Shown here piece after piece: positions 1 to 6,224 of a DNA stretch of 10,203 nt. Positions within the stretch are counted from its first letter, which is position 1, and each line of letters starts with the position of its first letter. The position numbers and the translations under genes were made by a program. The notes below the pieces were generated by a model. That model made no database searches and was not told the origin of the DNA. It saw nothing but the letters and a program-made list of their open reading frames with translations. The DNA is from an uncultured Spirochaetales bacterium (GTDB lineage Bacteria > Spirochaetota > Spirochaetia > Treponematales > Treponemataceae): NCBI GenBank assembly GCA_946061495.1, contig CAMGSV010000081.1, positions 1 to 10,203 on the forward strand. The letters run 5' to 3'.

Positions 1-69
1 TTCCTGAATTGTAAAGGGGTCAGTCCTTTTAATTTAACCTTAATTCTTTTTTCGTGTCATCAACTTGTT
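1..69. other. Intergenic edge; possible IS-end-like sequence
   Basis: This short stretch follows the stop codon of the last minus-strand membrane gene and holds no gene. Bases 2-26 contain TCCTGAATT and GGGGTCA in the same order as the IS3-type terminal repeat at 9610-9634, with three extra bases between the blocks. A weak AAAGG/CCTTT stem at 14-35 is present, but no T-run follows it on the minus strand, so I do not call a terminator. The IS-end reading is only suggestive. Confidence 0.2.
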
Positions 70-1881
70 CTATTGGCTTCTCCGTGCCAGAAAGAATAAT
101 GCGGATAGGAACACAAGAAGGATTGCCGCAACGAAAATTATTGGTACGGCAGCAAACTGGAAGATGCCCAAAAGTCCATAAATCAGGAGCTTTTGCATAT
201 ATTCTATGGCAATTAGGAGGATAAAGCTGCCCATAGTAAGCAAGATTGGAGTCAAACTCCATGCCAGTCGGAAGCCTCCCGACATAATGCGGTAGTTCCA
301 GCCCACGCTGGCCGCCAGTAAGAACAGCACGATGAACAGGAGGGGGGAACTCATTCTGTTGCAGGCTGCTTGGCCATAGATAATCTGGGCATATCCGTAA
401 TCCTGTGCCTTGAATGCCATACGAATTATATCTGCTAGCATCATATCCTCTGGATTCAATGAGGTGTTCTTCAGCATGAGGAAGTCCTTGTAGTCCATGG
501 GCAGGAACAGGATGGAGTTTGTTGTCTGGGAAACTCCCTCCGCAAAGGTATAGGTCGGTTTATTGAGACTATTGGGATGAATGCGATCCACCGACTCCAG
601 CATAATCATGGGCGCAGCATCCTTGTCTCGATCCAGCTGGGAAAAGGCCAGCTCTTGTTGGCTTCGTTCGTCTAGGGAAGCTATGGGCTGACTTAGAATC
701 TTGGCGTAGGGTACATAGAGGGACTTCCTGAACTGCCCATCCTTTCCAAAGTCATATACACTCAGTCCACGGGCATATTGCACCAGGCCGCCAGTGTTTC
801 CTACAGAGGAAAGCCCCTTGATGAAAACCACACTTTCACTTCCATCTTGCTGCTGGATACGGAATGCCACGTTTTTGCTGTCCTCCATTCCGTCGGAAAT
901 GGGGATTTCATCCAAAAAGAAGTACTGGGACTCCATCTCCATTGTTGCGGCTGCATGGTAACGACGAACATCTTCGTCAGTAGGGTAGCGCTGGAGCAAG
1001 TCGCTGAAGTTGTAGTATGCCTCCACCACGTTTCCTGCCATCAGCTGAGAGTAGGCCAGTTTCTTCTGCCAATATCGTTCTTCTGCCTCGTCATTTTCAA
1101 ATCGTCCTGGCTCCGCGAGCATGTTCCAAGCGTCTGCGGCCATAATCTTGGCATCTTCCTCATTGGCACTGCCTGGCTCTGCCACTCGTTGTGCTAAGAT
1201 AGAATAATAGTGGGCGTTGAGCCAGCTCTTTTCTTGATATGCCTGCTGAGCCTTCTTCAACAACTCGTGGGAGGTGGCATTCCGTTCCGTGGTGGATGGC
1301 CGTAGGTTTTCTTGTGAAAGCAAGGTGTCGTTCAGGGGGTCGTCGTAATCGCTGCCCTCCATCCGAACTTCCAAATCCCCTCTGAGGGTGATTGCTTCCT
1401 GGGAGTTGGGATCGATAAGCTCTGCTGCTCTGGCGTACTGGATTGCAAATACAAGGTCATCCTGACTATCATACTTGCGGGCTGCCTGCATATATTCTTG
1501 GTAGAGGGATGGAGCCTCCACCATTTTAGTCAACTTGTGGTTTATCAGTGGTGTTCCTACCTCTTGGCCGCATACCAAAAGACCAGTACCAATGATTGAA
1601 AAGATTGCCACATATTTGAATCGGGAAAGGATGTAGGGGGAGTACTTGACCATTATGTGCTTGTCATCCTTTCCAAAGACAGCCGCGTAGGCAACAACGT
1701 AGGAACTGAGAAGAATGGCTGGCAGAAGGTTCAGGAAAATGCTCAGGGAAGAGAAGAGCTTGTAGGAGAATTCCTGTCCGGGAATCAGTTGGGGAATGGC
1801 ATGGGTGAGGTTCACATAGCAAAAGATGCCAATGAACATACATAGACAATGAAAGAGAAATGCTAGTGTAATGCGCTTCAT
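70..1881 (-). CDS. Six-helix membrane protein, LptF/LptG-like with a TPR-like insertion
   Basis: The product is 603 aa. Hydrophobic segments lie near residues 5-25, 42-70 and 88-105, and again near 511-527, 537-560 and 565-598. The large soluble middle is charged and helical at about 125-310, with TPR-like amphipathic repeats, and appears beta-rich at about 318-465. The stretch around 365-395 (GLSVYDFGKDG, then PYAKIL) and the helix at 480-508 leading into transmembrane segment 4 resemble the jellyroll and linker of LptF/LptG permeases, which extract lipopolysaccharide or related lipids with LptB. Those permeases share the 3+3 topology but lack the helical insertion. I start at ATG 1881 because a GGAG lies 8 nt upstream and the ATG overlaps the previous stop as ATGA. 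The frame is open for 46 more codons, but these lie over the upstream gene. Topology is seen; the family link is inferred and could be wrong. Confidence 0.6.
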   Translation of the reverse strand: MKRITLAFLFHCLCMFIGIFCYVNLTHAIPQLIPGQEFSYKLFSSLSIFLNLLPAILLSSYVVAYAAVFGKDDKHIMVKYSPYILSRFKYVAIFSIIGTGLLVCGQEVGTPLINHKLTKMVEAPSLYQEYMQAARKYDSQDDLVFAIQYARAAELIDPNSQEAITLRGDLEVRMEGSDYDDPLNDTLLSQENLRPSTTERNATSHELLKKAQQAYQEKSWLNAHYYSILAQRVAEPGSANEEDAKIMAADAWNMLAEPGRFENDEAEERYWQKKLAYSQLMAGNVVEAYYNFSDLLQRYPTDEDVRRYHAAATMEMESQYFFLDEIPISDGMEDSKNVAFRIQQQDGSESVVFIKGLSSVGNTGGLVQYARGLSVYDFGKDGQFRKSLYVPYAKILSQPIASLDERSQQELAFSQLDRDKDAAPMIMLESVDRIHPNSLNKPTYTFAEGVSQTTNSILFLPMDYKDFLMLKNTSLNPEDMMLADIIRMAFKAQDYGYAQIIYGQAACNRMSSPLLFIVLFLLAASVGWNYRIMSGGFRLAWSLTPILLTMGSFILLIAIEYMQKLLIYGLLGIFQFAAVPIIFVAAILLVFLSALFFLARRSQ

Positions 1882-2810
1882 TCTACATGCTCCATGTTGG
1901 GGTCTGGACGGAATATTGAAAGAAGAATTCCTATGCAAGAGAGGACGGCGGCTATGATGCAGTTCATCATCCAGGAGGGAATGGTGACAAAACCCAAGAG
2001 GTTGCCGTTCCAACCCCAAGAATAGTACAAATTAATGGCACAGATTGCTATGAATCCAATTTGTACGGCGATAAAATTCAACAGACGCCAGCGGAAAAGT
2101 CGTCTCACGCCGATAAGCGTGCAAAGGGCAAGTCCCCAGGAGGCAAAGGTAAGCCAGGACAGGACACCTCCCTTCAAGGCTGTCACTGCAGCCTGCTGGT
2201 TCAGGTACAATGCGGGGAGGGCAAGTTTTACCAGTTTTGACCGAGACATGGTGTTGTATATGAGTACATCGGAAAAGGGAAGAATGTTGCTCTTCATTAG
2301 AGGAGCGTTTTCCAGCAACTGGGACTCGTCGCTGGCGTTGTTCAGGCTGTTCAACGTGAAGGAGACACCGTTGGCGGTCTTTGTAGCCGCATTGACGGAA
2401 GTGTAATAATATACCTTGCCATCATGGGGTCTGAAATAACTGGCTGTCATCAGTCTGTCCTTTGGCTGCATCGGTTCGAGCTTACCAGCCTTGTCCGCAC
2501 ATTCTAGGCTGAGAGGGATGATAACCACCCATGCAAGAAGGCAGAGGATTGTATGGGTGATAACTCTAGCTATTCCATTTTTAGGGTAACGAATGGAGTA
2601 GACCACGGTAAATGCACTGGAGGTGACAGCAGCCGCTCCAATCCACAAGAACAGGAGAAACAAGGTTTGGTTCATGTCAAGTCTGACACTGTCTGCCCCC
2701 ACAACAATATCGGTGGCATGTATGAAGAGGAGTGTGGCACTGAATCCAAAAATCGTACCAAAGATAATAACAGCTAAAAAGAGGCCTACAAGCGAAAGGA
2801 TTGTTTTCAT
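1878..2810 (-). CDS. Six-helix membrane protein, possible partner of the LptF/G-like protein
   Basis: The product is 310 aa and I do not recognise its family securely. Hydrophobic segments lie near residues 3-30, 50-72 and 82-102. A soluble part follows at about 103-213, including a YFRPHDGKVYYYTS stretch that looks beta-rich. Three further hydrophobic segments lie near 214-235, 243-262 and 278-300. The 3+3 layout mirrors that of the next gene, and the two overlap by 4 nt (ATGA), so they are probably translationally coupled and may form a heterodimer, as LptF and LptG do. The start is uncertain. ATG 2810 puts the first helix right at the N terminus but has no clear Shine-Dalgarno. GTG 2840 would add ten residues (MARSCYSIHN) and also lacks a good site. 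Confidence 0.6.
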   Translation of the reverse strand: MKTILSLVGLFLAVIIFGTIFGFSATLLFIHATDIVVGADSVRLDMNQTLFLLFLWIGAAAVTSSAFTVVYSIRYPKNGIARVITHTILCLLAWVVIIPLSLECADKAGKLEPMQPKDRLMTASYFRPHDGKVYYYTSVNAATKTANGVSFTLNSLNNASDESQLLENAPLMKSNILPFSDVLIYNTMSRSKLVKLALPALYLNQQAAVTALKGGVLSWLTFASWGLALCTLIGVRRLFRWRLLNFIAVQIGFIAICAINLYYSWGWNGNLLGFVTIPSWMMNCIIAAVLSCIGILLSIFRPDPNMEHVE

Positions 2811-2819
2811 ATTATGTAT

Positions 2820-2848
2820 AGAATAACATGAACGGGCCACAAATACAA
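2820..2848 (-). promoter_or_regulatory. Weak candidate promoter for the membrane-protein pair
   Basis: Read on the minus strand, TTGTAT (2843-2848) and TATTCT (2820-2825) are 17 nt apart, each matching the consensus at 4 of 6 positions. The start point would be about 2813, three bases before ATG 2810. The 78-nt gap after the STAS gene shows no terminator, so read-through from the stronger promoter at 3480-3508 is equally likely. Confidence 0.22.
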
Positions 2849-2888
2849 CCGAGATTTATTCTGTCGGGATAGTATTGGGATATTCTGT

Positions 2889-3437
2889 TTAACCTACAAG
2901 AACCTTGCCCTGCTCGTCCACAGCTAGAATAGACTTGCACTCGGAGCAGCGGAAACGTCCAGCATTAGTGGCCTTGAGCCGCTTTGAGCACACGGGGCAG
3001 CCGAATACCATGGGGAACACTGGAGTGCTGGTATCTACTTCCTGGCGGAAGAAGGTGATGGCCTCGTCAACACTGTTGCGGAAATGGAAAAACTGGGAAA
3101 AGCCCAGCAGCTGGAACACTTCGCGCACCTTTTCGGGCATATTAATGAGGATGATGTCGCCACTCTGAAGTTTGATGTTTTTGAGCAGAGAGGAGAATAC
3201 CCCAATTCCAGTGGAGGAAACATAATTCAGGTTTTTGCAGTCAAAAATCAGGTTGATGTAACCTGCTTCTACAATCTTCTCGATTTGTCCTTGAAAGAAC
3301 ATGGATGTGTAGATGTCGATGTATCCATTCAAGGTTATGATGATTCCTCCCCCTAGGACATCACAAGAAGAGAGGGTAATCTTGAGGTTGTCGTTCGTTG
3401 TCTCATCAAATCCTAAAATCAAAGCATCGTTGTCCAT
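2889..3437 (-). CDS. STAS-domain (anti-anti-sigma-like) protein with C-terminal zinc ribbon
   Basis: The product is 182 aa. Residues about 18-130 form a STAS domain of the SpoIIAA/RsbV type, with the core strand-helix ending in YVSSTGIGVF at 72-81. In SpoIIAA-type proteins this loop carries the Ser/Thr phosphorylated by an anti-sigma kinase; here the equivalent positions are S74, S75 and T76. After a linker, residues 147-167 hold two CxxC pairs (CPVC and CSEC) 13 residues apart, a four-cysteine zinc ribbon. STAS domains act as phosphorylation-switched binding modules in sigma-factor control and as subunits of some lipid and anion transporters; which applies here is unknown. ATG 3437 is chosen over ATG 3458 because GGAAGG lies 6 nt upstream of it. 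The gene leads a possible three-gene transcript with the two membrane proteins. No kinase or phosphatase partner is in the window. Confidence 0.85.
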   Translation of the reverse strand: MDNDALILGFDETTNDNLKITLSSCDVLGGGIIITLNGYIDIYTSMFFQGQIEKIVEAGYINLIFDCKNLNYVSSTGIGVFSSLLKNIKLQSGDIILINMPEKVREVFQLLGFSQFFHFRNSVDEAITFFRQEVDTSTPVFPMVFGCPVCSKRLKATNAGRFRCSECKSILAVDEQGKVLVG

Positions 3438-3473
3438 AAAAAACCTTCCAGAATACATATTGAAATAAGCTCA

Positions 3474-3524
3474 CTATAAATAATAATACAGTTTTTTTTT
3501 TCTGTCAATTTATATTGTTTATAG
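3474..3524. repeat. Inverted repeat bracketing the STAS promoter
   Basis: CTATAAATAATA (3474-3485) and TATTGTTTATAG (3513-3524) are reverse complements at 11 of 12 positions, separated by 27 nt. One arm covers the -10 and the start point; the other lies just upstream of the -35. The placement fits two operator half-sites for a repressor, about 39 bp between centres. The region is very A+T-rich, so chance similarity cannot be excluded. Confidence 0.4.
3480..3508 (-). promoter_or_regulatory. Strong sigma-70-type promoter for the STAS gene
   Basis: On the minus strand a perfect TTGACA (3503-3508) is followed after 17 nt by TATTAT (3480-3485). The predicted start is near 3473, leaving a leader of about 35 nt before ATG 3437. 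The spacer contains a run of A that may bend the DNA. Arms of an inverted repeat overlap the -10 and lie just upstream of the -35. Confidence 0.7.
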
Positions 3525-3569
3525 TAATAGAGAATTTGAGATTTTGTTATAAGTTGGGGTAAAGAAAAG

Positions 3570-4316
3570 CTAGGGGTTCCAGCCGTCATCCACATTCAGG
3601 AGGGCTCCATTTATTTCCTTGATGGACAAGAGGTTGATGGCTGCTTCTGCCACCCGCTCCGCAGGGATAATGGTGCCGGAGGGATTTTTCCTCGCCAAGG
3701 CTGTCAGCAGTTCCGCCGATTGGTATTCTGTTTCGGTGAGGCCGGGAAGGATGCCGTTGCAGGTGATTCCCCAGGAGCTGTATTGGGCGGCGGTGGACTT
3801 TACCAGGCTGCAGAGGGCGGTCTTTGCTCCACCGTAGGCGGCGTTGGTCAGATAGCCCTTGACGTTGTGGGTGAGGGTGCCGCCAAAAAGAAGGATGCGT
3901 CCCCAGCGATTGCGTTTCATGTGGGGGAGAGCGGCGGAGACGCAGATTCCCGGCAAGGCATAGTTCAGCAGGGTCGTGGAAATCCAATCTTGGGGGCTGG
4001 TATCTTCCAGTGACTTTTGCAGGAAGGGGCCAAAGGCCATACACAGGATATCCGCGATCTGTACCTGTTCCATAAGGGGGCTGGAGGGAAATTGATAGAT
4101 AGTGTCGGCGGAAAGCTCCTGGACAAGGGACTGATGGGAGAGCTGGTGGGGGGAAGCCTGGCGGAGCCTTTCTAGGAGGAGGGTGATTTTTTCCTGGTTG
4201 TGGCCGCCATGGACCAGAACCAGGGCGCCGGCCTGGGCCAGTTTAAGGGAGAGTGCTGCTCCGATTCCGCCGGATCCTCCGATGACAACGGCTTTTTTTC
4301 CTGTAAAATTTTCCAT
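3570..4316 (-). CDS. Short-chain dehydrogenase/reductase (SDR) family protein
   Basis: The product is 248 aa, the usual size of a classical SDR. The Rossmann nucleotide-binding loop is GGSGGIG at residues 13-19. The active site has YGGAK (Y161, K165) and the helix-4 asparagine N118; a PG pair at 191-192 follows strand 6. Two positions are unusual. The catalytic serine, normally 13 residues before the tyrosine, appears replaced by T147, 14 residues before it. The NNAG structural motif reads AFGP at 94-97. It probably reduces or oxidises a carbonyl/alcohol with NAD(P)H in the cytoplasm, but the substrate cannot be told. ATG 4316 is chosen because the Rossmann fold starts directly after it; AAGGA lies only 2 nt upstream, a short spacing. 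The gene diverges from trmJ and stands alone. Confidence 0.85.
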   Translation of the reverse strand: MENFTGKKAVVIGGSGGIGAALSLKLAQAGALVLVHGGHNQEKITLLLERLRQASPHQLSHQSLVQELSADTIYQFPSSPLMEQVQIADILCMAFGPFLQKSLEDTSPQDWISTTLLNYALPGICVSAALPHMKRNRWGRILLFGGTLTHNVKGYLTNAAYGGAKTALCSLVKSTAAQYSSWGITCNGILPGLTETEYQSAELLTALARKNPSGTIIPAERVAEAAINLLSIKEINGALLNVDDGWNP

Positions 4317-4342
4317 AATCCTTCTGTAAATCCTGAGAAAGG

Positions 4343-4371
4343 AGTATAGTGCATTTATGGATTTGTCGCAA
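4343..4371 (-). promoter_or_regulatory. Candidate promoter of the SDR gene, inside the trmJ start region
   Basis: On the minus strand TTGCGA (4366-4371) is followed after 17 nt by TATACT (4343-4348), matching consensus at 4 and 5 of 6 positions. The start point would be near 4336, giving a leader of about 20 nt. The -35 lies in the first codons of trmJ and the -10 covers the trmJ Shine-Dalgarno, so the two divergent genes cannot be transcribed independently. Confidence 0.45.
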
Positions 4372-5076
4372 ACATGCATTGTCCTCTGCAGGCCGGAGGA
4401 AAGTCGGAATATTGGAGCAGTGTGCCGAGCCATGGCAAATTCTGGGCTCAGCAGATTGCGGATTGTGGGGTGCCGCGAGGAGTATGACGACCAGAAGGTT
4501 CGAGTGCTGGCCATTCATTCCGCCTCTATCTGGGAGGCGGCCCAGTTCTACGATAGCATTACCCAAGCCACTCGGGATTGCAGCTTTGTGGCGGGAACAA
4601 CACGGCGGCCAGGAAAGAAGCGTAAGGACAAGTTGTTGTTGCCGGAGGAATTGGCCCATCTGGCAACAAGGGTGCCTGGAGGTGCCGTGGTTTTTGGCAA
4701 TGAGCGTACTGGGCTTACTGATGCTGAGCTGGCTGAATGTACCATGGGGGTTACCATTCCCAGTCACAAGGATTTTGGGTCACTGAATTTGTCTCATGCA
4801 GTACAGATTATCGGGTATGCCTTGTATCGGGCCGCCTCGTTACATTCTCCAGGTTCCATTCCGGTATCCATGGAACGACTGGATGCTGCCGTTCAAATTA
4901 TTGCTGATGACCTGCAGAAAATTGGCTTTTTCAGTGTTACGGGACGAGATGACATGGAGCGTTTCTGGCGGGGAATCCTTGCCCGGGCAGCCCTTTCCGA
5001 GGGAGAGTGTAAATATATGGAAAAAATCTTCAACAAGGCAGCTGGATTGGCCCAGCGTCATCGGCAGGAGGAGTAG
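4357..5076 (+). CDS. trmJ: tRNA 2'-O-methyltransferase of the SpoU/TrmJ type
   Basis: The product is 239 aa, close to the length of E. coli TrmJ. TrmJ methylates the ribose 2'-OH of nucleotide 32 in tRNA using S-adenosylmethionine. All three SpoU motifs of the trefoil-knot fold are present: NIGAVCRAM at 18-26 (catalytic R24), FGNERTGL at 113-120 and SLNLSHAVQI at 142-151. The helical C-terminal extension, with a charged stretch at about 198-225, fits TrmJ rather than the shorter TrmL. A role on another RNA position cannot be excluded from sequence alone. AAAGGAG ends 12 nt before ATG 4357, rather far. TATAGT at 4345-4350 could serve as a -10 only 6 nt before the ATG, but its -35 is poor. The gene converges on the AAA+ gene with a 6-nt gap and no terminator between them. 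Confidence 0.9.
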   Translation: MDLSQTCIVLCRPEESRNIGAVCRAMANSGLSRLRIVGCREEYDDQKVRVLAIHSASIWEAAQFYDSITQATRDCSFVAGTTRRPGKKRKDKLLLPEELAHLATRVPGGAVVFGNERTGLTDAELAECTMGVTIPSHKDFGSLNLSHAVQIIGYALYRAASLHSPGSIPVSMERLDAAVQIIADDLQKIGFFSVTGRDDMERFWRGILARAALSEGECKYMEKIFNKAAGLAQRHRQEE

Positions 5077-5082
5077 TTGCTT

Positions 5083-6201
5083 CTAGAAGGAGATGTGGGC
5101 TTCGTGAATCGTTTCTTTGGTGGATAGGATGCTTGCTCTCACCAAACAGTTTTTTAATTCTCGTATATTTCCGGGCCAGTGGTGGTCCATAAGTTTTTGT
5201 ATGCAGGTGGAAGACAAATCTTTTTGATATGGGGCAAGGAAGTGCTGTGCCAGTCGAGGTATGTCAGCCTTCCGTTCCCGCAAGGGAGGAACCTCTATAG
5301 GCAGGATAGAGATTCTGTAGTAAAGGTCCCGACGAAAGGCGCCTTGGTCAACCAGGTGATGGAGGTTCACATTAGTGGCAAAGATAAAGCGGGTATCACA
5401 TTTTAACAGACTGGTGGAACCAATTTTATTGTAGGTTCGTTCCTCTAATACCTGAAGGAGCTTTGGCTGTATGGTGAGCGAGAGATCCCCTATTTCGTCC
5501 AAAAAGAGGGTGCCAAATTTGGCCGCAGAAAAATATCCTTCCCTCGTGATGGCGTTTGTGTAGGCTCCCTTGGTAGTACCAAAGAGCTCCGCCTCTGCCA
5601 ATGAGACGGGGATTGAGGCAACGTTCACAGCACAGAAGGGATGGTGCATTCTTGGGGACATTTCGTGGATGATTTTTGCTAGGTATGTTTTTCCCGTACC
5701 ACTTTCACCTGTCAGCAGCAGTGGTGTATCTGTTTGGGACAAGTGGTAGACCAATCGTTTTAATTCCTGCATCTTGAGGGTATCTCCGAGGAATCGCTCG
5801 AGATTAGGGCACGCAAAGGCGGGGGGAGGAATGAAGTCTTGTTGCTTCGCAGGAAAATGGAGGTACGGAAATAAGATTTTCTTGAATCTGTCTTCGTGGC
5901 AAGGCAGAGAGATGATGTGTTTGACTCCAATTTTATAAAACCATTCAGTAAAGAACGAACAGTCCTGGTTTGTCAGTATGATGATGGGGGCAGGTGGCTT
6001 GGGGAGGCAAAGGTTCTCTAGGAACTGGGGTCCATTGTATGCAATGAAGGAATAGTCGATGAGGATAAGCTGTGCCGTTCTGGAATTATTGTATAATTTG
6101 TCCCAGGTACTGTAAAATTCAAGGTTGTACAGTTTTAATTGTTTTCGGCAGAAATCCCGGACAAATGTATTGAGAGAAAATACAAGGATGCTTTTGGACA
6201 A
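5083..6201 (-). CDS. Sigma-54-activator-like AAA+ protein with pseudo-receiver and no DNA-binding domain
   Basis: Numbered from GTG 6207, the protein is 374 aa. Residues 5-115 have the pattern of a response-regulator receiver. The phospho-acceptor Asp is kept (D51), but the acidic pair after strand 1 is FS and the conserved Lys before Pro is missing (SLP at 100-102), so phosphorylation is doubtful. Residues 138-365 are an AAA+ domain with Walker A GESGTGKT (167-174), Walker B LFLDE (234-238), arginine-finger region FRRDLYYR (291-298) and sensor 2 PGNIREL (345-351). The sigma-54 contact loop reads GAYTNA (214-219) instead of GAFTGA. The protein ends right after the AAA+ lid without the usual Fis-type helix-turn-helix. 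The start is probably TTG 6201, because AAGGAG is 5 nt upstream of it; GTG 6207 overlaps that site. It is last in the protease-rsmE-GT26 operon, 23 nt after the GT26-like gene. Confidence 0.85.
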   Translation of the reverse strand: MSKSILVFSLNTFVRDFCRKQLKLYNLEFYSTWDKLYNNSRTAQLILIDYSFIAYNGPQFLENLCLPKPPAPIIILTNQDCSFFTEWFYKIGVKHIISLPCHEDRFKKILFPYLHFPAKQQDFIPPPAFACPNLERFLGDTLKMQELKRLVYHLSQTDTPLLLTGESGTGKTYLAKIIHEMSPRMHHPFCAVNVASIPVSLAEAELFGTTKGAYTNAITREGYFSAAKFGTLFLDEIGDLSLTIQPKLLQVLEERTYNKIGSTSLLKCDTRFIFATNVNLHHLVDQGAFRRDLYYRISILPIEVPPLRERKADIPRLAQHFLAPYQKDLSSTCIQKLMDHHWPGNIRELKNCLVRASILSTKETIHEAHISF

Positions 6202-6206
6202 CGGCA

Positions 6207-6212
6207 CTCCTT
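6207..6212 (-). promoter_or_regulatory. Ribosome binding site that decides the AAA+ gene start
   Basis: On the minus strand AAGGAG occupies 6207-6212. Its last base is the first base of GTG 6207, so that codon cannot be used with this site. TTG at 6199-6201, two codons further on, has an ideal 5-nt spacing and is the preferred start. Confidence 0.6.
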
Positions 6213-6224
6213 ATTTATACACAT

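Noticed and set aside
13..55. AAAGG/CCTTT stem followed by T-rich sequence
   Set aside because: The stem is only five mostly A-T pairs, and the T-rich side serves the plus strand, where no gene ends in the window.
778..1197. A 139-codon open frame on the plus strand
   Set aside because: It lies wholly within the membrane-protein gene on the other strand, has no recognisable motif and no ribosome binding site.
3486..3505. ACAG, ten T residues and CTGT, looking like a stem with a T-run
   Set aside because: The T-run lies in the loop, not after the stem, and on the gene-bearing strand it is an A-run inside a promoter spacer. It is not a terminator.
5077..5110. TTCTAGAA palindrome near the convergent gene ends
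   Set aside because: An 8-bp palindrome without loop or T-run cannot act as a terminator, and it overlaps the end of the AAA+ gene.
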